A stretch of 64,000 bases of DNA from Callipepla californica brunnescens (GCA_023055505.1 JALIRH010000002.1:53629233-53693232), one strand, 5' to 3'; shown: positions 43,001 to 58,000, numbered from the stretch's first letter. A program made the numbers and translations. Notes: a model not told the origin generated them from the sequence alone.

Positions 43001-46000
43001 GGACAAGCCCACTAGTCTGTCTGTAACACCAGACCTGAGCAACCATAAACCTCCCCAGACAGCGGCTCAAACTGACATAGAGGGTCCCTGTCCCCTGCAG
43101 TAGAAAGCAACTCATCCCTTTTTCTTGATGTTACTGTGCCATTCATGCTCAGCCAGCTCCAATGCTTCTCCATACATGACTTTCACCTTCTTGTGTTCCA
43201 CCAAGGCACCTGCATGTCAGTGGGTGAACATGCCATCCTTATACTGTCACAAATCATGAGCTTCTGGTCTTCTCCATTCTAGATTTCACTGGTTAGTCAA
43301 GTGCAGACTCTGCCTCTTCCTTGCCTTGTTTGCGTGGCAAGGTGAAGTTCTCACCTCTGCAGAATCTCCACTGAAATGCTTCAGTTTATTTGCCACCTGC
43401 CCTGATGCTACATGTGGCAACCCCTATGCATAACTCTGTTCACAGGAATACCAGTATAGAAAAAAGATCCTCACCCTTTATTATAGCTGCCTCTTAAAGA
43501 AACAGTCCCTATCCAGTTGGTGTTCTCCACCTGTCATAGCAAGGCACTGCTCTTTTCTAGCTTCTCATTCTAATAGTAACAATGATAAAACAGGGAAGCC
43601 CAGACAACTTGGAGGAAAATCAGAATGACAGCACATGCAGAAAGACAAATAGAGCACAAGTATATAGTGGTTGCTCTCATCACAGCTGCTGAGAGTAACT
43701 AGTACATAAAATTATTCAAGAGTAAAAAAAAAAAAAAAAATCTTACACAGTTGACATTTTTTCCACACTCATTGGTGACACTGAGTGCTGCTGTGAGTTC
43801 TAAGAGCCCTCCCAAGAGCCCATAAATTATATATAAATGGGATTTTGATTATTGCAAAACACTGACATCTTACTCCAACCCAAGCCCTATTTCATATCTT
43901 TAACATTCACTGTCTCATATGCATATTTTAGGCACACATTGTTACATATCGATGATAACGTGTTTCCTACCTAGAGCTTTTTTAGAATAAGCTTCCTGCA
44001 AAAATATTTAACATTGAACTTGAATACACTCTTCTCCACAGAAAAGTGCCCTACTGAGACTCTAAAGGCATCTCTGAATTCAATTTCTACCATAACAAAT
44101 GTGATATCCTCTGATCCCTGACCGCTCAGCTCATTTGTAGGCATTTTGATTACCCGCATTCCTGCAGCTTTCACAAGCACTACCAGAGACCATTCAAACA
44201 ACAGGCACCATTAACTGTGCAGAACTCATGGAGCACAGAGGATAAACTATCAGCATTTTGAAGTTCTGAATGCAAACAAAAGTAATACGCAGCCTTACCC
44301 CACAGTTCATTTTCCTGATAAATTATTTGGTCACTAAAACTTGTCACAACACCCCTCCATGATTAAAAGTAGCAGGTCTCAGATGGCTCTAAGGTTCTCT
44401 CTGTGTTCCTCAGGAAGCTGAAGTGCATAGCTAGAGCTCAATAAGGGCAATCATTGGGACTCACCATGTTTGAATTGCTTCTTGAGTTCTCTTGACTACA
44501 AACACCAAGGAAAAACTGAGTTTGTACAGGTTTCATATGAAACCAGAACCCAGAAGTCATCAAGGTGAGAGCTCAATTAATCAGAATAATTCGTGACTTA
44601 CATATACCCTCAGCAAAGCTAATAAAACTTAAAACAAACCATTAGTAGATGAACCATTAGAGAAGCTTTATCAGCAAGGTGCAAGTGATCTTCGCACAGA
44701 TGTAACCTCAAGATAACACCTCGACTCAAGAAGAGATCCTATCACACAGCCCACTTCTGTGCTGGAAAATGAGGTGCACTTGGGCTGCTCACTATTTATG
44801 GGATAAGGTGATTTACTCACAGTCAGTTTATCTTTTAGGTGCTGTCAAACCAGGTGTCTGTTTATCAGCTCTTTCAGCCTCCCCCTCCCTGTTTGAGGCA
44901 GATTCGTGGTCTTTAATCTGTTTCAGTGAGTATTATCAGTACAGTTACTCACTGGCTTCTTTCTATTGCAAGGACAATAGACAAAGACTCAAGGAAGAAA
45001 CTGGGTGAAAGAAAGCATGTAGAGAGCCACACAGTCACACCCAGAGAGGTCATATTGATATTCAAAAGCCATGAGGATCTGGTTTTGGACATCCTGCTGT
45101 GGGGGGCCCTGACTGAGCAGGAGGGTAAAGTGCCTTCCAGACATCCCTTCCAACCTAAACCATTCCACGAGTGTGAAAATCTGCAATTTCAGAATATCTA
45201 GGACAACCAAATATGTGAAATAAAACAGACCATATTCTGCATTATATACGGAGCAAGAATGGGCTCAGAGTATGCAACCTGGTTTTACTGGTTTGTTGAC
45301 ACCACTGCCTTTCTTAAGATAGTAACACTGAGATTTTTTTATTTGATGGTTTGTATAAACTCAACATCCTCACCCTACTTTCCCACTTCAGAATTAAAAA
45401 AAAAAAAAAAAAGGTGGTCAGCTTCTACTGCTTCAACAAGAGGCTGTAACTGATCTCCTTTGTGCTGTGTAGCAATGAGTTAGCAGCAGCCACAGAAAAC
45501 CTCTTCAGAGACTCAGTGTGAAAACCTATTTGTTATGGCAGCAAAATTTTGAAAACTATTAAAGATAGTCAGAAGAAGGAAGCCTAGCATACTAGCATAA
45601 ATTAAAAACACTACTTGTTCTTAATCCTTAGTTTCAGCTCATCTGTGCCAACTGCAAATGTCAGTCAGACAGCTGTGTCACTATTACGTACAGATACTGC
45701 TTTGCTGTCACAAGTAGGACTAATAACACCCACCTCTACTCAGAACTCGTAGATACACTGTAAGTGCAACAAACTTGTGATTGTCAGTAACCTCAAGGCA
45801 TTATCCATCTCATCTGCATTCCAAAAAAGAACTTATTCCCTCTATTTTGTTTAGTTGACTATATAGACACATTGCTTTTATGAGTATGATATGTTGAAAT
45901 AAACAAAACTAGAGCCATGACTGTCTTTAATACTGCACTTGCCAGTTCTTCCACCATTTCTTATACAATTTTGCACCGATGCCATCTGATATCCATTCTA

Positions 46001-49000
46001 TTAAAGCATAAAATAACAGAAATATAAATTATTTTGTATATGTATGTATGAGGGCTGCTCCAAAAGCAACGTCTCCTATTTTATTATGTTGGCCCACAAC
46101 ACCAGAGGCAGATGATGGTGGTATGGCAGTAGAGGTTGAACTTTCCCACCAATACTCCATTTTGTTGCCACGTGAAAGATGGTTGCAGAGGGGCAGTTTA
46201 ACAAAATGACATCTGTCATGGAAACGTGTATGATGCAAAGATGTAGCACTGAATTCCTCCACACATATAAAATCACATTCACTGACATTTAATTAACACT
46301 TGCTGAACCTTTATGAAGGCCAAACAGTGGATGTGAGAACAGTGAGTGGTACATTCCAGCACTGGCAACTGTGGTGTGAAAAAACAAGCCATGTTTTGGA
46401 CGGCTGTACAGATTATCAAGAGTGTGGTACGCAGGCTCTTGTTCATTACTGGTGAAAATAAGTAGCTAATGCTGGTGACAACATTGAAAAATAGTGCTTT
46501 TTAGCTAAGAACTTGCACAGTTAAATAACATCATTGTGCTCTTTGTTATGATTTCCAAGCAAATAAATAGGAAGCGTTAGTTTTGGAGCAACTACATATA
46601 CACACACAAACGTATTTCATCCAAATTACCAGCAATTGTTAGCTAGGCAAGAAAAGGATCTTTGATGCTCTTAGAAATTGGTCAAAGTTACTAACAAGAC
46701 AGCAAAGTATTTCAAGATGCCACAGCTCGTTGAAGGCTGTTACAACTGCTATTCAATGGCAATAAGACAGCAAGAAGAATTTGACATGGAAAAAAATCTC
46801 AACAGTGAAAATCCATTTATAACCAGCAAAACTTAATAATGGCTTCCACAATTAATACATGTTGCTATTCCCTATGCTCATCCCTGTTGTTTTACATCAC
46901 AAAGGCTATGTACCAGGAGGTAGCAGGATCTTGAAAGCCAAAGAAAAAGTTGGCTGGATCTGAGCACTGTCAGAAAAACAGCAGATGAACATAATCTGTA
47001 GTGTATCATAAGAAACAATCTCCACGGAAGGATTAAATTATTAAGAAACAAACTTCCTCACCCATCATAGCTGCAATCACCAACATGAAGCTATATGCTG
47101 CAATTGTTCATGCAACTGTAGACATTTATAATCCAGACAAGTAGAAAAAACAAAAATCCTAGACTAGGCCTGTTTATGTTGAAAAGCAATGAAAAAATTT
47201 GTTGTTTCTTATGAGAAAAATGCTCAAAACAAAGTGTTTGGTGGACATGTTATCTGTTTTTTTTCAGTTTTAAGTAGTCAATTATTTATGTAACAACACA
47301 GTCATAAGTTCACTGTAAACAGAACAACAAATGTAAGCTGGAATGTTTTGGACAAAAAAAACAAAAAAAAAACTTCTTGGAGCAAAACCACCCCACAGAT
47401 ATCACATATCAAAACAGATCTGTCACTATACAAGACTATTGGTTGTTTTTAATCTGTAATAACCCAGCTACTTAAGAACAAATAAGAACAACAACAACCA
47501 TCTTTCTAACCTTTAAAATGATTCACACTCACACACAAAAAAAAAAAAAAAAAAAAAGTATTGTTCTTGATAATTGAAGACCTGTGCCAAAGAGGATCAG
47601 CAAGATTATGCAACTTCAGAAATTAATCCTCCATAAAACTTTAGGAGAGGGTTCTGGTTTCTTACGGATTTTATGATGAAATAAGCTTCTATTTTAAATG
47701 AGTTTACAATCACACGTTAATTGAATTTTTAAGTATGAAATAAGCTTTACAGTAATAGATCAATTATTTCTAATGCTGACCAGGTTACTGCTGCCTTAAA
47801 AACAAGAGTGACGAAAAATAAAAATAAAAACTTCAATACTGGAAGCATTCACCTTTCTTCAGTCTCTCAGAGAACCAAAATCCACCAGGAAAGCTCAGAG
47901 AATAAATGTTCACAGTGCTGCTCCAATAAGTCCAGTTGCATCAGTCCAGAGCTATCCGTTTAGACTTGCCTCATTTTGTATGGCTCCCCACCACAGAAAC
48001 TAAGAGTTGCAGGGGTTGGGAGGGACTTCAAGACATCACCAAATCTAATCCTTCTGCCAAAGCAGATCTCAGGTCGCATAGGAGACAGCAGACGGGTCTT
48101 ACAAGGAGACTCTACAACCTCTCTGGGCAACCTGTTCCCGTGCTCCATCAGCCTTACATAAAGTTCTTCCACATATATGTCCCTTCACGAAGCATACATT
48201 TCCAAGTAATTAAATCCCCTCATTAAGCCCGCATTGTCAGACTTGAGATTAATGCCACAGAAGAGGCAAAACCTTCACACTGATTCTTGTGGTAACTCAA
48301 AGATTACTTGGATAGATATAATCACTAATCCAATCTGTGGGAGTAGTCAACAGTTCATCCACTACACTAAACACTGTACAAACAGCGTACTAAAAGTTTT
48401 TCTGTTTCCTCAAATTCTCTGCACAGTTGATACATAATCATCTTAGTGTTCTCTGGAGCTTACTATCCCATCTCTTCACATTGATTGCAAATTGCCAGTT
48501 CAGCTCCCTAACCTGTGCTTCAGCCAACATTCTGATCATTGGAAAAGCTGTTCTGGAACATCTAGCTATTCCAGAAATGGTAATGCAATCAGACACAGTA
48601 TGTTTGTCCTGTGTCTGATTCCTTTGAGAGAATTCCTTGTTTTCTTTCTATCCCTGAAGGAGTATATTAACAGAGCTTAACTGAGATCATGTTGTAGAGT
48701 CCTCAAACATCCATAGGATGTAGCAGGATATTTGACAATCTCTACGAATAAAGATTGCTGAACTCACTACAATTAAATCCCTGAGCAAAACTGACATACA
48801 AAAATAATCATACTTAAATGGCAAATACATACATAAATGGCAAATCAGTTGAAAAACTTGCTGAAGTCATGAATGGAAGATTAGAAATAACCATATTCTC
48901 TCCCAGACAGCATAGAGAATGTGGCTGGGCTAAAGACAGAAGCAAGTCCTTGAATAAATACAAGGCTGCCACCCTCACCAGTACCTGTGCTATGTTAATT

Positions 49001-52000
49001 GCTTTCAGTTTTTAGGACTACTAAATTCTTCTCCTTTACAAAGGAGAAAAACAGAAGGCACAAGTTAGCAATTTAAGCTTCACTGAAGACCATATCAAGA
49101 AACAAAAATACATAACTCATCTTAATCCATATTTAAACTTGATTAATTAGCAAAAAAGAAAGCAAGCTACTCTAGTCCTGTTAGTGGGGATCAGGGGAAA
49201 AGAAATTCAGATTGATATCAGACTTATCTAAATTAAAACATTTGAACCACGTCCTAAGGATTAAAAAAAAAATTAGAAAATATTTCTGTAAATAACTGTC
49301 ACAAGAAATAATCTACTACCTCTTCTGTTGTCATTACTTATGCAAATCAATAAGTATATAGGCAGATGTATAGCCTAGTTGTGTAGAACTTTTGTCAAAA
49401 AAAATAAACAAACATTAATTCCTCTCAAAGAGGAGGGTTTAGAACATAAATGGACCTAAACAAAGACTGACCAGAATTCACTTTGATGAATGACTCTCTG
49501 AACTATTTGAATCCAAACAACTTCAAAGAAAAATTTGCATGTATAATTCATAATTAGACAAATTAACAAAACATGATCTGAAAAACTGAATTACTTAGAA
49601 CTCTTTTTTCGGTACCTTAGAAAGCACTTGCCTTGTACCTTCCTTATTATTTGTTCAACTGCCAGTTGGGTTAAGAACCCCAGCAAATGAAGATTCATTC
49701 AGTCATTGAGTAGCAAATGCATGGTTGGCTTGAGCTCACAGAAAACAGCTTAAGGGAAATTCTATTCAGCTGTAAATTATACTAGTTGTTCTGATACAGT
49801 TTCCAGAAGACAGCAACATAAGATTCTGAGTTTAATTAAGTTGAACCACAGAATGATGCAGGTTGAAAAAAGGACCTCAAAGATGATTTAGTTTCAATCC
49901 CCCTGCCGTGGGCAGGTCACCAAACATTTGCCTTGCCTTGAAGGCCTCCAGGGATGGGGCACCCACAGCCTCTCAGGGCAACCTGTTCCAGTGCACCCCC
50001 AACTTCTGACTGAAAAACTTCCTCCTAACATCTAACCTGAATCTCCCTTCTTAGTTTAAAACCATTATCCGTTGTCCTATCACTGTCATCCCATGTAAAC
50101 AATCAATCTGCTCCTCTCACCCACACCTAGAGGATAAGGATCCTGGCAGACACAGGAAGCCTGGCCACCAGTCAAGACCAAGGCAAAGCACTTACTGAGC
50201 ACCTCAGCTTTTCCCCACATCTGAGGAAGCCAGTTCTCCATCCTCATTAATCACAAGGGGAACGCTCTCCTTGGTCTGTCTCTTCCCACCTATATACCCG
50301 TAAAACCCCTTCCTGTTATTTTTCACATCCCTCACCAAGTTCAGCTCTACCTGTGCCTTGGTTTTCCTGATCTTGTATCTGCACACGTGGACAACATCCC
50401 TGTATTCTTCCCATGCTACATAACCCTGCTTCCACTTCCTGTACATCTCTCTCTTCTCTCAGTTTAAGCTACAGGTCCTTGCTCAGTCATGCTGGTCGCC
50501 TGCCTCCCCTACTCAGTTTCTTCTGCTGGGAGATAGAGAGCTCCTTCACCAGCAGAAGGGTGTCCTTAAAGAGCTGCCAGCTCTATTCTGTTCCTACACC
50601 CTTAAGGACAGTTTCCCCAGGAGATCCCATCCAGCAGTCCCTTGAGCAGTCAGAATTTCACTCTCCTGAAGTTCAGGGTCCTGACTCTACTGTTTTTGCC
50701 ACATTTGCATTCCTCCAGATCACAATCTTCTCAATGGTAAGATCACTATAGCCCTAGCTGCCTCCAATCTTAACCTCTCTAATGCCCTCCTCTGCCTGGT
50801 GCTCATACCAGGCCCAGTATAGTTTCACCTTGACTCAGTCTTTCTAGTACCTGGACCAGGAAGTTATCCACAACAGACTCCAGGAATCTCCTGGATTGTC
50901 TGCTACCCACCATGATGCTGTCCCAGTAGATATCCAGGCAGTTGAAATCCACCATCAGGACAAGAACCCGCAAGCACAACACCTCCCATGGTTGAAGCAA
51001 GAAGGCCTCATCAACAGGCTCCTCCACCTGAGCAGGGGGCCTATAGTAGACCCTGACCACTAGATGTCCTTTGCTGAACCAGTCCCTTACTTTAACTCAT
51101 AATCTCTCAACCTGGTCATGGTCATTACTCAGACAACTCTTCACAATCTAACCCCTTCCTAACACAGAGGGCAACTCCCCCTCCCCTCCTACCTTGCCTG
51201 TCCCATCTGAAGAGCCTGTAGCCCTCAATCACAGTATGCCAGTCGTAAGATTCATCACAGTACATTTCCATGATAGCAACCAGATCATAATTTTCCAGTA
51301 CATCACAATTCCAACTCCTGCATATTTGCCATGCTGCCTACATTCTCTGTCCTGCTGACCTCCACCCTCTTACCCCAACAAATCTAGTTGACAACTTGGA
51401 ACTATTTACACTACTCAAATGAGTGACATTTTCTTCCCTTCCCCTTTCATACCTAGATTAAAGCTCTCTCAACAAGCCCTGCCAGCTCCTGGGCCATGGT
51501 CTGCTTTCCCCTTGGAGACAGGCAAGACTCATCAGCAGCCATCAGGCCAGGACCCAAGTAAACTGCCCCATGATCAGAGAACCCAAAGCAGTTGTGGTGG
51601 CACCAGTCTTCCAGCCACTTATTCAAGGATGGAGTTTTCCTAGAACGCTCCATATCCCTCACTACCCCAGAAGGGAGAAAGGAAAATATTACCATATCTG
51701 ACTTGAAAACAACATACCTATATTTTTTCCAGGCTTCCTTCTTCCCTCTCTCACAGACAGTTTTTATTACTCAGAAAATCACATACTCAGAAGACAGGTG
51801 AGAAAATTGGAATTTATGGCTAACTTGTAAGTGAGGTGACCTACAGCTGCTTTCAGATGATGCTAAGCACTTTTCAAGTTCTTTCTCTCTCTCCTGAATC
51901 TTTTGCAAGAAATGCTTCCATTTTTCTGTTTAACCCCAGCAACATATAAGGTCAGCGTCTGTTGATCTAAAGGAACCCATTCCCTAGTTATTCTGAGAAG

Positions 52001-55000
52001 AAAGACTTCAACCAGCACCAAGTGCACATGTACCTTCAAAAAACGAGCAGCATTATTAGTGTCAACAAACAATCTGAGGTCTTAAACATGGGCATGTAAA
52101 TGTTCTGAGATGAGATTGTTATTTTATTACCTTTTTTTAAGTTTATAAACATCACCATGAGGCAAAGAGCAAAAACTTCTGTGGTACTTAATGTACTAAT
52201 GGCACTTACTCAAAAAACAGCAGACCTGAGTACCAATTGTAGAAATCTGTGTGCCTGTTCACTTTCCTACAGAAATAGACTTAATTCTCTTTGAAAATGC
52301 ATGCTTAAGGTACACTTAACACTTTGGCTTTGCCCTATTTGCAGATACACACCATCACCACTCCAACCAAGAGCCACAAAGTATAAGCAGGATACTATAC
52401 TGTGCTGCACATACCACATCATTTCTCACTTCACTGGAAAGACACTTTCCAACAATTTTCTCTTTTCATTTCACATGCACTGACATCAGAGGGCTTACAA
52501 AACAGGCTTTAAAATCAGATGGTATCTACTCAGTGCTAGGAAGTGCTGCTGGAGCAACTAGCCTCAGGCTGCACTGCAGCAGCAGAAGGCTCAATGGCAG
52601 TAGATGGCTATTCTATTAAATGACAAGAAACCAAATTCAGCTTTATAAGTTCTAAAACCACAATGGTGAGCGGGTGAGAGAATATTCTTTAACATAATTA
52701 TCACAAGCTTGCTCTAGCCTTTTGTTCTCCCCAAAACTCCTAAGTACTGCTCAGTGGGAAAAAAAGGTTTCTCAAAGCCCTTCCGTCTTGAAATCCACAT
52801 CTAATTATTGTCTCTTTCTTACTACCAAAAAGTTTTGCTTTCTCTGGAATGAGTTATGATATATTAGAAGTTATATAAATAATAAATAATATATATATGT
52901 AATAGAAGTTCTGCATTTGCTGTCTCTACCTAAGATATTAGAGCTGTGCCTTAGCCATTGGGGCATATTTATTACAACAGAGAGGGCATAATTGCTCAGA
53001 GAGTTTGCTACTGCAATTCATTGATATCCCCAGAAAATATCTAATTAAGAGCTCTATGATTAGGTATGTGAGGCACAGTTCAGCCCAAAGTAAAGCTCTG
53101 AAGCCAAGTTCCAAGCTCTTTTAGAGGCAAGTTTTATTGATGAGAGCAGTAGATAGAGCCTCAATTACAGCATTGTAAATGGCATCTCTAATCCCCTACC
53201 TCTGAAGTCAATGCCAACCTCAGAGCAGTATCTGTTGATCTGCATACATATCCTTCTCACTCACACAGTTATATTGCACTTGAACAGTGATCAAGGACTC
53301 TAAGCCTATCAAAAATGGGTTTAAAATAATCACTGTCATAACAGTGAGTATTTTTACGAGGGCTGTGGGAGGTAATGATTGAGCATACGCAAGTCCATTA
53401 ATTGATTGTTTTGCATTTAGCTCCTCTAGACAACCCTTGCTGCCTGCTGAGCCACAGCAGTTACTTCCCAAGCGAACACTTTCAGAAGTGAATGCTCTTC
53501 TATTTTCAAAACAGCAAAGCTTTTTTTTTTTTTTTTCATTTTAATAATCTTATTTTAAAAGAAAGAATATAGCTATTGAAAGAAGCAATTTTCTGCAGGC
53601 TATTTCCAGCTGGGATTACTTGACAGGAAGTGTAATTTCTCCAGTACCACCACAGCACACAAACCATCCTACATATTCCTTCCATTCATGTTTTAAATTA
53701 TAAGCAGTTTTCCCCAGCTTCTCTGTAGGTGCCTTCGAGCTCATCACCTTCTCTCCTGTTTCTTAAGATTAAAACAGATTTGTCAGACAAATATTTTGTG
53801 CTGTGAAAAAATAAAATGTTGTTCCACTTACAGGTCTAAAATCCAACTCCCTATATGCAGTTCAGTATGGGAACAGTTTAGCAGGTCAGATTTGTGTAAG
53901 TTCTCCTTAATTGGTAAGAAAATGTAATACTACTTTTCTCCTATAACACTATAACATGATAGAAAGTACAGCAATAATAGCAGGGCAGCAAAGTCTGCAG
54001 CTGCAGCAAATGAGAATAAGCCTAAATGCAGCAGCCACAGATGCAGAAACAAAGGAAGAAAATTTGCTTACCTCTGGAGGGCCTCAAGTACACAAGGATC
54101 TCCAGCAAGATACCCTGATCTACACTGCCAACCCTTAAATGAGGTCTGGGAAGGGGTGGATCCTGGCTCCACCCCTTCCAATCACTCAGGTACACTGCAT
54201 GCACCTGAGCTCCCCTGGGTAGGCCCTGCCTTCCCACCAGGTGCTCAATCAATTTTTCAAGTCATCTTAGCATTTCCACTACACCTCCATTAAAAAAACA
54301 GTAATAAACTTAACAGACCAACACATATAAAGTTTTCACCAAAAAGTTACTACCCTCTAGGCTAGTTTTTTGTTTTTGTTTTTTTTTTTTAAAACCTAGC
54401 TTTGGTAATTTTGAAAGTGACTCCCCAAGAAATTCCATGACTGATCTCTCATCTCTCACGAGAACTTGCAATAAATTCACACTATAATGCTTTTGAATTA
54501 ACAAAAGATATGAACAGTGTGTTTCTATCACCCCTACCTCTGATGAAACAAGGCAAGCCTACAATAGATGTTATATAAAACGCCTTACCCTCCTTTTTAG
54601 CTAACTTTGTCCTGAAAAAAGCAAGACCAAAAAAATTCAGCTGATCAACTTCACAGAAGAGAAACATATGCATGCTTAAAGCAGCCAACATGCTGAATAC
54701 ATTTAAGTTTTGGGAATTTCACATAAACTCCTGTAACTCAGGCCTGCATCTGGAACAAAAGATAGCCAGATACAGACATTACACACAACTATTATGTCAA
54801 CCAAGCTTTTCAAACACATCTGGAAGATTTTGCCACTTCTTAAGACTTCAGAGTAGAACTTCCCAAACACCAGGGAAAGATCATTTTACCATACAGTGCA
54901 AGATTGCAAGCAAAGTAATACTTTATATACTATATATCTTTGAACAATTGTTTACATAAACTAGGAATTGTGTATGAAGGCCTTGGTCTAATACTCTTCC

Positions 55001-58000
55001 CCTTTTAAAAAATAAAATTTCTCTCCTGTTTTCTGGGTAAAACTTAGTGTTTTCTTGGGAAAGCACAGTGTTTGCTGTTTTTCTTGAACACAAATCAGGA
55101 AAGGCAGATTATTCTTAATCTTAACCAGGGAAAGGAGCACAGAGGATATCAGGAAAGAGGGGCAGCTTGAGTAACCTGAATTAATTCAGTCTAGCTGAGA
55201 AACACCAGAAGTGAGTACGTACTTAAAAGGGTTATGTACACTTCAGGAAGTATTTTTACCTTGCATTGTCGCTGTGCAATCATGAATTAACACTATGAAA
55301 TGTTAAAAGGCAATTTTCTATCTGTTCATGAGAAGAGGAAATTTCCTTCCCCCAGGAAACAGGAGAACACAAGCACTAATTCCTTGTTCCACTCACAGTG
55401 TACCATCATCCTTTTGCTACCCAAGGACATAAGAAGCAATAATTGCAGCATCTAGTCCTCAAGCTCAATTCCTGTCAAACTGCCACTCTACCAGAAGAGA
55501 AGAAGATTGAAAACATGCCAACACATTTTAAAATCCTTCAAGCAAGATTCAGGAACTATAGCCAGCAGAACCTGACATCCACATTTCTTCCAAACAGTAT
55601 CAGTAGGCACATTTGTCAGCATGAGTCATCAAAGAGGAATCAGCTTTGGTCAAGGGAAGCAAACTGATGAGGTGTGACAAGTTCAGTGACAGGATTAGGA
55701 AGCAAGTGGGAAAAGATCCAGTTGATTCAGTCTTCCAAGAGGTTCTCAACATTGCCTCTTCAGAAGAATTTGTGAACATAAACAGCTATAGGTCAAGTAA
55801 CTCTGAACAAACAGCCACCAGAAGTCAAATAAAGCTGATAATAAGTAATCACAGAAGCATTAAATAAATGTTAATAGACAAAACTAGCCATCTGTTTTTC
55901 CATTAAGTGGATCAGAAATACCTTGCAGCCCCCGTATATTTATAGGCAATCAAACAACAAAAAAAGTATTAACAGCTATAAAAAAGAAGTTTGCTAGCCA
56001 TACTAGTTTGAATTGAGAGAGTAAACAGAAGTGCCAGTAGGAAGGAGTTCCAAAAAGAACACAACGTGAGCAGGCAGTAGAACAGCAGATATGAATTCAA
56101 ATAGCAATACAATAATTTAGCTTAGAATGAGCCTTAGAAAATTCAATTTGATTTGAAGCATCTTGAATAACTGAGTTTTAACAATGATGCTGAGTAACCT
56201 GCTCCAACATTTGAAAATCCTTGTGGAAAATAAATAGTGTCTTACAGAAATTTCCTTTGTTTCAGTTTCCCCTGGCAAGCACTGTACACAAAGGCCCAGG
56301 TTTTTTCTTTCTATCAGATAGCTAGTAAGTTCTCCTCTGATCTGTCCCTGGCTGAACTCTCATTCCCTTGGTCTTTTTATCAGTGTGTGTTTCAGCCTTC
56401 AGACATCTTCATGGCTCACCGATGGGCTTGCTTTAATGTACATATTACATACTGGAGAACTCTCAACTGGGCACAGCTCTGCAGATACAGTCTTACAAGT
56501 GCTAAGAGAGAATAAATCACTCCCCTCACCTGCTGGGTACAGCTTTGCCAACACAATCCATTACGTGGTTCATCTTCTTTTATCACAAAAACACACTGAT
56601 GACTTGGCATACTTAATATAACATGAAAAGCATTTTGTGTATACTGTTACGAGATCTGAACCAACTGATCAATTGAAAACGTTGCATTTTAAGCTTTGCC
56701 ACAATCTTAAACCTATTCCTGACACACAAACGCTGTCATTTGAGGGAGATATCAGATATGTCTATAAAATTGCAAGTAGAATGGATGCACTCTCTCCAAC
56801 ACAGCAAGTAAAAGCAATTAAATGAAACTAACAGATGGTAAGTACAAAAATAAAAATAAAAAAGTCCATGTATAGTGCAAGTCAGCTGTGAAGCTTTTTG
56901 CTCTCAAATACGCAGAATTTGTAGTTAAAAAGAAAGTAAACTTAAGAAGGAGAAAAAAAAAATACATTTTGTATTACTAAGTATATAGGCACCCAGCTAC
57001 ATCTCAAGATATACCTAAGATAAATCCCTAGAACTTAGATTTCTAGGAAGGAACACGAACACACATGCCTCACACAAAAACATCTATTATAAGCAGACAG
57101 AAATAGATGAAATTTTGGTGTTACATACAACACCAACCCACTTACAAGCAGACGTACTTTACATCAGATCATAAATATCCACCTTAATCTCCGTAACACT
57201 ATAACATGACGTAAAGCAGAACAATAGTAGCAAGAGTAACAAAGTCCTAGGCTACAGTGAGTGAGAATAAGTCCAAGCACAACAACAAACACAGAAACAA
57301 AGGGAAAAAAGTAAATAAATAAATCTACTTATCTTTAGAAGGCCTCATAGATGCAGGGATCTCCAACAACATACCCTCACCTCCACTGCCAACCTTTAAA
57401 TAAGGTTTGGGAAGGGATGGATCCTGGTTCCACTCCCTCCAATCACTCAGGTACATTGCATGCACCTGATCTCCTGTGGGCTGGCCCTGCCTTCCCACCA
57501 GGTGCTCAATCACTGTATCAAACTGTGACTTAGTATTTCTGCTACAATCTGAAAGTTCATAAACATAGATAGCTCTTTAAATAACAAAATAAGTATCTAG
57601 AATCCCTAGAGACATTTGAGGTGAGGCTAGATCAGATGATGGGCAACCTGACCTAGCTGTGCATGTCCCTGCTCATTGCAGGGGAGTTGGACCAGATGAC
57701 CTTTAAAGGTCCCCTCCAATTTAGATGATTCTTTCCCAGTTTTCTTCTTTGTTGCCTTTCAGATAACTCTTTTTGTTTCAAACATTTCTCTCACAGTCTC
57801 TTTTCACTGAAATTTGGGTAATTTTATATTATTATTATTATTACATAAGTATAATAGTAACTTTCTCACCCTGAATTTAAATGTGTATAAATAACTGGAC
57901 AGGTTTTGACAGAAGTGGAACATTATTCCAGTTGAGTGGTTTTCCTAGGGTTAAGAAATCATTTTCCTTTGTTCTATCACCACAAACCCTGCTAAAGTGT

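Larger units (their letters stand above)
39905..47852 (-). other. intron, about 7.9 kb
   Basis: Repeat-bearing: CR1 fragments at 40632, 42050, 42366 and 45040, a mariner copy at 46049, poly(A) tracts and an unidentified segment at 42430-43560. Confidence 0.5.

Noticed and set aside
55260..55292. 33-nt segment with good acceptor and donor
   Set aside because: Its only open frame needs one preceding base, which does not fit between the exons at 56530 and 53362.
55443..55867. Pair of overlapping plus-strand open frames
   Set aside because: No splice borders, promoter or recognisable domain; consistent with chance.
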